A DNA stretch of 64,000 nucleotides, taken from positions 2,728,001 through 2,792,000 of the forward strand of contig WHUZ01000002.1 in assembly GCA_015179045.1 (NCBI GenBank). The letters run 5' to 3'. The position numbers were made by a program, and so were the translations under genes. Shown piece after piece: positions 55,901-64,000 of this stretch. Source of the DNA: Kalaharituber pfeilii (taxonomy: Eukaryota > Ascomycota > Pezizomycetes > Pezizales > Pezizaceae). The stretch's first letter is position 1. Every line of letters starts with the position of its first letter. The notes below the pieces were generated by a model that was not told where the DNA came from, did no database searches, and saw only the letters and a list, made by a program, of their open reading frames with translations.

Positions 55901-56922
55901 CAGGTATCGTATCCACGATATCAACATCACCGAGCCCTGGTCCTGGCTCATAATTGGCGCAGATGTGTATTGAACATCGTTGCTGGAATGAGAATCAGTT
56001 TTTGTCGTTTATTAAAAAAATTTAGCTACCTCAACAGACTAACGCATTGGTAGGGACGACCAGTCCTTCCTCACGCATAAAATTTTGTAGCACTTCCATA
56101 TATTCTGGTTGTGGCCAAGGTACTGGCAGTTCGGAATCTTGAAACAGTAGGAATACTCATTCTCAGGTTGGACCAGAACTATAGACCGCCGTTTGTGATC
56201 TGTGATGGGGTCAGATTGTGGGATATTTGTCGAACATAGCCCTCCATTGCATCTATATTATAGGTTCTCCAAGCTCTTAGAACGCGTGTACCCATCCTGG
56301 AGTTCCTCCTCCAGTCGTTTCTGCATTAATATAAGGTCCCGGCTAGGCCAATAAGATACATTCCTGTCTTCTAAGCGGCTTCAAAGAACGGTTCCAGGCT
56401 AAGATAGCCGTCGAAGTTGAAATCGTCCTTCGCATAATCCACCATCCTCAATGTACGTAGAGGCCAACAGCGTTGAAGCCCAAAGCTTTGACTTTCTCGA
56501 AAATATCGACCCAAAGTGAAGTTATAGGCATTCTGATTTGTGGCAACTGTCAGTAGGCGTTCCTCTCGAAGTCAGCTTGAGCCCTACTAACCTCCAAAAA
56601 TGCACCTAGTCGCAAAAGTATCAGCCAGAGCCCATGGTTGACGAACGCTGATACAGAATTATAAAGGAATAACGAACATCCCAGATAACATTAAGACACG
56701 CTCACCATTTACCGTTAGGGAATGCTCATCCCAGGTCACCTATGCAAGCCGCTGTTAGCATATTTTCGGTGCGTTAACAACCCCACTATTTCAAAAACAT
56801 ACCACATCCTGAAGGTCATTGTCTGTCCGCAATCACAGACTACGAACATCTGGAGACCGTGCATAACACGGAACCGCAACGGTTGTCACTAAAAGCGCTG
56901 CAATGAAAGCCAGATAAACCAT
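52937..56922 (-). pseudogene. GH35 beta-galactosidase, heavily decayed
   Basis: Intact GH35 enzymes hydrolyse terminal beta-galactose; here only a ruin remains. From ATG 56922 a signal-peptide-like start (MVYLAFIAALLVTTVAV) meets a TGA after about 28 codons. Recognisable blocks follow in shifting frames: [37 protein letters not shown] then a stop, LEPFFEAA then a stop, PGPYINAETTGGGTPGW, the acid/base block [30 protein letters not shown], the jelly-roll parts YGVGSVNLTSKLPTL and SGLDVPISFNFANNTVPVNF, QLYVNGHQFGKYG, and a C-terminus VVAPVPQPKWKHRAEAY with stop at 52937. Lesions include several in-frame stops and at least two frame changes. Many real introns are probably still present between the blocks. 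Confidence 0.85.
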
Positions 56923-59649
56923 GACGCCTTGGAGTTTTACTACGCCCGAGTTTGAAGCCCGAGACTGCCCTTATTATCTCCCCGCTCATTGGAGATGAAT
57001 ACGATTATGAATAGTGAGTAGAATAGGTAAAAGGACCAATAACAAAAGACATAATCTCGTTTGGGCAAAACGGCGGTCCCACCGGCTGAACTCTGTCCAC
57101 ATCTGTCCGAACTTTAAGTCCCCGGTTCCAATGGGAGACCATCTCGGGTCGATACCGAAACCCGGTCCAGCTCGTCCCTCGCTAGCCAACAGCTCATGCA
57201 TCGGCCACGGTCCATTTTCGGCCGAACAGGGAAGTGCGAAATGTATATTTTGTAAGAGTAAGCCTGCAAAAGAAGCTCCCTTCTGCCATGAACTTTGTTT
57301 TCTGTACGTGTCAATGATTTCCGGGTACGAGCAATCCAATTAATTGAAGGAGGCGGGACAGGTCTTGCACTGGTTGAACGGGTGAAGCAGTTGGCGAACA
57401 TACCAGCAGTGCTCGGCAGACTGAATATGATTAAGGTTCTATCCAATCTCCAACAGCAAAGCCGTCTAAACGAAGTTGAATTTGAGTGACCGCAGAAGAG
57501 CGTCCTGTGGAGATGCTATAACTGGATACATTGGAGTTGATCCCGCTGGCTGGAGAGAGGACTGGGCGCTAATCCATTTAAAAGATGAATATTGCAGGCG
57601 GACAAGCAGAGCGGGGGTAAAATATCGCAGAAGACTTTACGCGCGAACTACTTAGTATGACGAGGCTTTACACAAAAGGAGAATTGTGTGTTAAAACCGG
57701 AACCACTATACCATAGAATGTGGCGAGCTTTTCCAGCACAATTGAGGAGCTTCTCCTCAACGGCACCACTCTTCCCTGTAGGAGTTCGGAGGAATTGTCT
57801 CTACGAATCCCGTTAGGGCGAGCGTAGTGATTGTGTCGGCACAGGGTAGTCTCGTAACCAGGACACCAGGCAGGTTTGCTACTGGTAGCGATAGCGGTAG
57901 AGCCTTTTTTTTTATTTTGATGTAGGATAAAAACTTGCGGGCATGATAGTTTCGCAGTTTGCAATGGCGGAGCTGAAGAAAAGTGCTATGATGGTGATCC
58001 CACAGGACCGCATTTTCGAGCAGCTACATAAGGCACCGGACCGGGTATTAAAGCCGTCGGCCTCTAAGTCATGAAACCTCATGGGAAAGGACAAATTTCG
58101 ACAAATGTGGTAGTCATTGCCCTAAATAGTTTAGCAAATCTGCTTTCTCCAATTTAGACCTAGCGCACTAAGGTGCTGTGGGTGACCACGTTCTCGTGCC
58201 CAGACTCAGTGACCTCGACCCATGACAACATACAAGTAAGTACTAGATATGATTCTCTGTTCCTTCGTCCGCTTTTTTTTTAACTTGGCTGAGCCAGGCT
58301 TAGTCTGGTTGCATGCCTTGGGAAGTTTTCCTGGGGAATAGATAGCGAGAACACATGTGAGCTGCATGATCATGTAATACGGTAGGAGCGGTGCCCAAGT
58401 AAGTACGCTAACAAATTGCCTAGCCATTCTGCGGCCGGCCCAAGAATTTAGAGAGCAAGAATATCTAATGAATATAGTATTAACTATAGTGGACAATATT
58501 ATTACTTATTCAGCTGCAAACATTTCTGAATTTTCGTGTCCCTTGAGTGCTTCAAATAAGTACTTTAATGTACCGTTGTTGTCTAGATCTGCGGTCTGCG
58601 GGTACATGCAGATCACGCACTCATAACCGGCTCCGACGTACAGGGCGCAATGTAAAAGGACGCAACATCCTTTCCCGATGAGTGGACCTGTTGATGACGC
58701 GTTTGATATGAGAGGGGGCATATGGACGAACAGTGGGCATCACAGAAGTGAAGGAGATTTTCAATCGTCACCCACTGCCAATAGAATCTGGGGACGAGGC
58801 TACAGTAGGATTGGCTAAATCAATATTGGATAGAGTCATGCTTGGTAATAATACATAGTAAGTAGCCATGTTGTCTTTATTAGGAATTGACTACCATATT
58901 AGGCGGTCCATTATGCATTGTCCATGAGATGCCACATAGCTCATTGCATAATTCAGCGCGAATCCAAAAGTCATCGGGGCTAGGCAGTACAGTATACGGA
59001 AAAGCACTTTGCCAAGCTTTAGACCCGCGAGACATGCATCGGAGAGGATCCCCTTGCAAAAACATAACCAAAAGTACTCAAGTACTGCTTTTTAGATTCT
59101 GAGAGAGAATTTAGATTCTCTGATATCCCTTCATGGGTCTATTACTTTTTTAGTGATTTTTTGAACAGTATTGAAAAGAGGTGGGTGCAAGGAGGGTATG
59201 CTCGGATACACGTTTCATATGCATAGTCCGGAAGACTTTTGCCTACGCAATGTATCATACTTCCCCGGGCCAATTTCACTTCAGACTTAGTCTCGTACTT
59301 CAGACTTATATCTCCTCCTGTAGTATACATATTCCCAGTATAAATCATGAATGATCCTCCGTCAAATCATATTCCTGCCATCGGTACGAGGTGTGACGAT
59401 AATACTGAAAATGCAGAGAACAGAGGAGTCAATCGGTCATCAAAGACATAATAGGGAAAAGGGAAAATTTTCCAAACGAGTCAATGAGCAGAACCCATAA
59501 TATGAAAAAAGTGAGAAATTGCGAGTGATAGCAGCAACCAGGAGTTATTTTCTCGTGCGTTGATACATTCTAGATTCAAATACTTGGAATCTTCCCTGTC
59601 ATAGGCTGGTACCTTTTGTACGGGGTTTTGTGACCAAAAACAGAAAAAA
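56923..59649. other. Gene-poor region
   Basis: About 2.7 kb with no supportable gene. Contains an inverted repeat AGAGAAT-TTAG-ATTCTCT near 59104 and T-rich runs. The left end would be the promoter of the dead GH35 gene. Confidence 0.45.
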
Positions 59650-60014
59650 AAAGGTGCGGGGATGTATTCTGTAATTGAGACATGACCTGTCTATCCTCCT
59701 TCGTTTGTTTGAGTTGTTGCTTCCTAACCGACTGCAATTATCTTTGTAGTGCTTGAAGTTGTGCTGATTCTTCCACATCTTTCTGTTTTTGGGACTTCGT
59801 GGGTACTCTACGAGGACTAATAGAAGCCTGTGTTTGTATAACCGATGGATATGGTTGTATTACCACAGGAATAAAAATCTCTTTGAGTTGAAATGCAGAA
59901 ACAGGTAGTGCCGTAATAATCTTCCGAGGCGGTTTGGGTCATTGGATTATTCTGGGTATTGGCACCGTGAAGTCGAAGCCATTCGCCAAAGGTTAACTTT
60001 TTTTTTTTTTTCAA
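59650..60014 (-). pseudogene. Coding-like relic, unknown family
   Basis: On the minus strand from 60014: an A12 run, then LTFGEWLRLHGANTQNNPMT and ASEDYYGTT; a neighbouring frame continues SAFQLKEIFIPVVIQPYPSV, ISPRRVPTKSQKQKDVEESA and, after a TAA, LQSVRKQQLKQTKEDRQVMS. The Q/K-rich helical end and P-rich middle look like the C-terminal part of a protein, possibly a transposase or regulator, but I cannot place it. Frame change and stop make it a relic if real. Confidence 0.3.
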
Positions 60015-61295
60015 ATAACGGGAAGGACCGGTGGGAAGTGATTTAAGTCTGGAATGATTGATGCGAGTTTGTGGGGTGAACTGCTGTATTATGAGGCGAA
60101 GATTGGCCTTGAGCTATTGTTTTGGTCAGTATGCTAGCATTCTAAGAGAGTTTGCACCAGTTTATACTCATATATTGTATACAACCTCGTGGCACCAGAA
60201 CTTACCTATCACAGAATCGAGTGATATGGGACAAGAGTATGATTGACAGATGGTGAGAGCGGTGGTGAATTTTGTTCACTAGTAACCTACGCCTTGCTCG
60301 AAGTGAAATGCTGTTTCTAGTAGCTGGAGCTAACATGTGCCATGAAAAGGTATACTTTAAAATTGAGACCCCTGATTCGATTCTCACGTCAACAGTGGAA
60401 TAAGATTGCCCGGTATCGTAGGCGTAAATAAGATGCACTCCGATACTCCGGTTCCGGCGATGATCTCTTGGGGCTTATTTCTAGCAATAATTAACTGAGA
60501 GTTGGAACCAGCGGTAACTCCTTTTTACTTCATAAATTCTATCACTCCCACGTTGCCCCTTAGAACGCCTATAGTATCATATCAGCATCTAAGCTCGAGA
60601 TCCCTTGCTTTTTTTCTGAGAAATTTTATATCTTTCCTGAGGAATATAGTAAACACTCATACTAACTACAAGCCTCTGGCATTCATGTAAAGTACATCTC
60701 AACTACACAACTGTGAATACATCGTTCAGGTACATTTTCTTTGATGTGAACCAGATTGCCTATTCAGGAAGTGGACTAAAACAGCCGAAGAGAGTGCCAA
60801 GGCCAAGCTAACCCATGTAGAGTACCATATCCTCATGAAGCATATTACTGAATTAAGCCCTCGACATAATCCATGGCGTGAAGTACAGTAAGCACTTTGT
60901 TTTATACCTGGGAAGAAAGGCTTTATCTATGCGTGCCCCATCGATTGAAAGTTCATTCAAGAACAGACATGTCTAAGGAAAAATAGGTACAAAATGCAAA
61001 GAATTGTGGGACAACGAAAACGGGAATGCCTAAAGCTAGAGTAATAGCAACATCAAGCTAGAACAAGTTATGGGCATACTTCTACTCTACTTCAGCCTCT
61101 CAAAAACAAAATTCAACCCATTCTGTACAATAACCAGCCACTAGTAAAATGTCGAGCAATAGAATATACCAATATTCATGGGTATCAAATCTAGCCCAGG
61201 AAACAAAATATCATCCAAATGACACCAGTGCTTCTTTCGTAGAAATCGCATTTTCCTTTCCCCTCCTGTGCATCCTGCCTCCACTTGCCGACAAT
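60015..61295. other. Gene-poor region downstream of the OYE gene
   Basis: No supportable gene. Holds a dispersed-element copy (60433-60525) and the OYE 3' region on the right. Confidence 0.45.
60433..60525 (-). repeat. Dispersed element, copy 3
   Basis: Read on the minus strand: AGGAGTTACCGCTGGTTCCA, ACTCTCAGTTAATTATTGCT, AGAAATAAGCCCCAAGAGAT, CATCGCCGGAACCGGAGTAT. Order and spacing follow the copy at 40342-40450 but without its extra internal 20 bp; the end GCATTACAG is replaced here. Confidence 0.55.
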
Positions 61296-62594
61296 CTATA
61301 ACTGCGCCCGTTGAACTCCGCCCTCGTTCTCCCTCCTCGCCTGCAACTGCTCCCACGTTGGGTAATCCGTATAGCCCTCCGTCGTCGATGAATAAAATGT
61401 CATCCTATCGTACTTATTCAACTCCCGTCCCAACCTCAACCTCTCTGGTAGATCAGGGTTGCTTATGAAATATCTTCCATATGCAGCGGCATCGATCTGC
61501 CCAGTGCTTAACCGCTCCCCAACATCGACTGCATCCGGCTCCGATGGTGTACGGATGTACGTTCCGTTTCCGACAACCGGGGTATTCTTGAGAATCTTTC
61601 TGAATGGCTTCAAGCTTAATTCCTCGTTCACATCCTCCACGCCGCGGGCTTTAGCCCGCTCCTTCAGGGTTGCAAGCTTCTGCGGTGACGCAGTGGCAAG
61701 GTCGAGCCGTATCTCAACCAAATGAACATATGCGAGACCCTTGTTATCGAGCTGCTGCATGACGTAACCATAGTCACGAATTGGGTCTTCTGTGTACGTA
61801 TCCTGGAAGATGCCGAACGGGGAAAACCGGATACCTACTCTCCCAGGGTCTCCAACAGCAGCGACAACAGCGTCGACAACCTCAATTGCGAACCTTGCTC
61901 GTTTCTCAACGGAGCCACCGTAGGCATCAGTACGTATGTTGATATTTGATGAGATAAACTGGTCAATTAAGTAGCCGTTGGCACCATGGAGCTCAACACC
62001 GTCGAAACCGGCCTCAATAGCACTTTTTGCTGCATGCGCGTAGTCCGCAATTGTATCTTGGATTTCTTCAATGGTCAATTCCCGAGGGGTAACTGTCTCA
62101 AGCGGGCCTTTTGGAGTAAACAGTACTATGGACTTATCCAGCTTGACATCAGAGGGACCGACAGGCTGGAGTCCTCCAAGGTTCACAGGGTGAGTAGTTC
62201 TCCCCACGTGCCAAAGTTGACAGAATATGTAACCACCTTTTCGGTGGACTGCATCTGTAACCTTTTTCCATGCACGTATCTGTTCGGGTGTATAAATCCC
62301 TGGTACACCATAGTAGGCTCCAGCCTTTATGAATTAAGGAGTAGATGTTAGAAATGGCACTTCAAACAGTAAGTTTAATAAAAATTGACTTACCATGAAG
62401 GAAATATGAGTACCCTCAGAAATCAGCAACCCTCCGTCTGACGCTCTCTGCTCATAATACTCCCTGACATTATCGTTTGGTATTCCACCAGGAGAACGAG
62501 TCCTCGTCAATGGGGCCATAATCACCCTGTGCTTTAATCGGATTGACCCCAGCTTCAGCGGGGTGAAGAGGTTTTCACGAGTTACCAAGCTCAT
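61296..62594 (-). CDS. Old Yellow Enzyme-type NADPH ene-reductase
   Basis: FMN-dependent flavoenzyme that reduces activated C=C bonds of unsaturated aldehydes and ketones. Exons: 62394-62594 and 61296-62324; total 1230 nt, 409 aa, typical. From ATG 62594: MSLVTRENLFTPLKLGSIRL, then the FMN-binding threonine segment MAPLTRTRSPGG; GGYIFCQLWHVGRTTHP; the substrate His/Asn pair and catalytic Tyr in VELHGANGYLIDQFISS; AYGGSVEKRARFAIEVVDAV; VGIRFSPFG; and the C-terminal FMN phosphate part AAAYGRYFISNPDLPERLRL. The single intron is GT-AG (acceptor AAAG). Intact. Role could be stress defence or an unlinked metabolic step. Confidence 0.94.
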
Positions 62595-63444
62595 TTCCCA
62601 AAAAATAGGACAGGATATAACAAAGTTCACGGTAAACCAGCGGCTGATCCCGAAATATCAGATTCATGAATAGTGAGACTTGTTGAATATTTGAGCTATT
62701 GGTGTGGATGTCACTTTGTTCTTATACTCGTCCTTTCTCGGGACCCACAATATAAGGTATGGATAAATACATCCGTTCTAAATTCCGGTCAAGCGCCGCC
62801 GGCTCCGTCTCCCCAGCTTAGCGCATTGGACGCTCATCTTTATTATTAATGCGCACCATGGCTCAGGTTTCTAGAAGTTTTTTATCTGTGATACCTAACA
62901 CAAGAGTTGGGAGCAGGTATGGTGTGCCTCGGCTATCGAAAAATGTCTGTCGTCAACCAATATCGGCCAATTTGTAAGCTATGATATGTAATCTCATATC
63001 CGAGACTCCGAGGCTCCGATGCTCCGAACCCCTGGTCTACTGTACTTTATTTTCCGGAATGTTGATTTCTAATAGGAATGCCAGCAAGAGCCCTCATCTA
63101 TAGGATTTGAATGCTCCACCTGCATTGAAAATTTGTTACTTGTCTTTCATGGGGTATCATATGTGATCAACGACCCTTGGTAGACCCTGTCCATCCATTC
63201 CTCCCAAGTAAATCTAGTGCCCAATCTCCAATCTTTGGAACTGTATCATAAATAACGTCGAGAATAGTCAAAGTTTGTGTGTTCTCAAAACCAGTAATCG
63301 AGTATTCAATATTATAGCTACAGGTAAGAAAAATTGGTATCAAAACAAGCGCGTTAAGCTAACTCCAATCGGTTTTAGAAGCACGAGACTTGAGCATATT
63401 GCGACAGTATTGCCCAGTTATGAGCGACATTGGAATTATCGAAC
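62595..63444. other. OYE promoter and 3' region of the next gene
   Basis: About 850 bp with no coding exon seen. Near 63000 a short repeat of CGAGACTCCGAGGCTCCGAT type occurs. No clear Yap1 or other stress site was found by eye. Confidence 0.4.
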
Positions 63445-64000
63445 TCAAACGTCCCACATAGCTTCATGCCACATCCCATAATGGTCCGGATAAGAGTCCA
63501 TACCAATACCAGTACCACTACCACCACCACCTCCTCCACCACCACTATTACTCCCACCACTACTAGCAACGCTCTGTGCGTGAGACTTATAAGTAGGCAT
63601 AGTAGGAATTGGGCCTCCTTTTAAAGATGAATATGGTGTATTGTTGGGGGGGAAGGCATTAGCATTATTCCGAACAACTGCTGCTGACTTATGATTATTT
63701 CTCCCGAAAGGACTTTCATTGAATAACATATTAATGTCCTCACCGACAAACGTCGCACTGACAGGAGGCGGTGTTTGTACGTTGGACACCATCTTTGTGT
63801 TGGTACTCTGACGATTTACGGCATTGTCTGTCAGGCCCGAGTTCAGCTTCTGGTTCTTTCTCTCTTCCTCAGCTTTGATTGCTGCTGCTACCTGATCTGC
63901 TGCTGCTTTTACTCGTGCCTCCTTCTCTTCCTTTTCTTGTTTTTCACGAGCGGCATTCTCCTCTGCCAATGCTTTCGCTCTGGCCTCTTGAGCTTCCCGT
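63445..64000 (-). CDS. 3' part of an unidentified coiled-coil protein (runs off the edge)
   Basis: The frame is open from the window end to the stop at 63445 and gives at least 185 residues. The visible N-terminal part is a charged A/E/K/R helix (AREKQEKEEKEARVKAAADQ) likely to form a coiled coil. Then follows a disordered S/N/P-rich stretch with FVGEDINMLFNESPFGRNNH, a GGGGGGGGSGTG run and the end YPDHYGMWHEAMWDV. The 5' end is missing, so the family cannot be named from this fragment. Confidence 0.7.
   Translation of the reverse strand, partial: REAQEARAKALAEENAAREKQEKEEKEARVKAAADQVAAAIKAEEERKNQKLNSGLTDNAVNRQSTNTKMVSNVQTPPPVSATFVGEDINMLFNESPFGRNNHKSAAVVRNNANAFPPNNTPYSSLKGGPIPTMPTYKSHAQSVASSGGSNSGGGGGGGGSGTGIGMDSYPDHYGMWHEAMWDV

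Noticed and set aside
56986..57446. Frames of about 110 codons on both strands upstream of the GH35 ruin
   Set aside because: They overlap each other on opposite strands with equal quality, as expected by chance in a stop-poor promoter.

Overview
The window reads as chromosomal DNA of a filamentous ascomycete (Pezizomycotina; a Leotiomycetes-like species is my guess, not a result). The reasons are intron-rich genes with short GT-AG introns (mostly 45-75 nt), a full eukaryotic housekeeping set, a fungal NACHT-ankyrin NLR-like gene, a fungal-type CBM1 domain and fungal-only families such as the ArAE_2/DUF2421 transporter. All exon models were assembled by hand from splice motifs and family similarity recalled from knowledge; exon sums were checked to keep frame, but no database search was run.

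Left part (1-12.5 kb): an O-acetylhomoserine sulfhydrylase gene (376-2182), then a gene-poor stretch. That stretch holds a 16-bp-periodic array of Gcn4/CpcA-like sites, two adjacent hairpins with matching architecture, a decayed minus-strand gene, an MFS anion-symporter-type transporter (5231-7157), a frameshifted PD-(D/E)XK-like gene between two ~105-bp direct repeats, and many A/T tracts and simple repeats.

Middle (12.5-39.5 kb): a dense block of conserved genes, often in head-to-head pairs. In order: CDC45 (replication helicase), MAK16 (60S assembly) facing tubulin cofactor E, a DUF2421 membrane transporter, HUS1 (9-1-1 checkpoint clamp) facing U2 snRNP A' (LEA1), proteasome alpha4 (PRE6), a CHY zinc-finger protein facing SHY1/SURF1 (cytochrome oxidase assembly), CENP-T (kinetochore) facing SDH assembly factor 2, and an intronless ATP-grasp ligase. 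Several have very small exons (7, 5 and 13 nt).

Right part (39.5-64 kb): accessory again. It has a NACHT-ankyrin STAND gene (41446-45111) whose last ankyrin repeat is broken by a small poly(A)-tailed insertion with a 14-bp target duplication; a GH3 beta-glucosidase with C-terminal CBM1 and a one-base homopolymer frameshift; a heavily decayed GH35 beta-galactosidase; long gene-poor DNA; an Old Yellow Enzyme oxidoreductase; and the 3' part of an unidentified coiled-coil protein at the edge. A short dispersed repeat with inverted GGTTCC-type ends occurs at least three times in the gene-poor stretches. The conserved core flanked by decaying, repeat-bearing accessory DNA is the main organisational feature.
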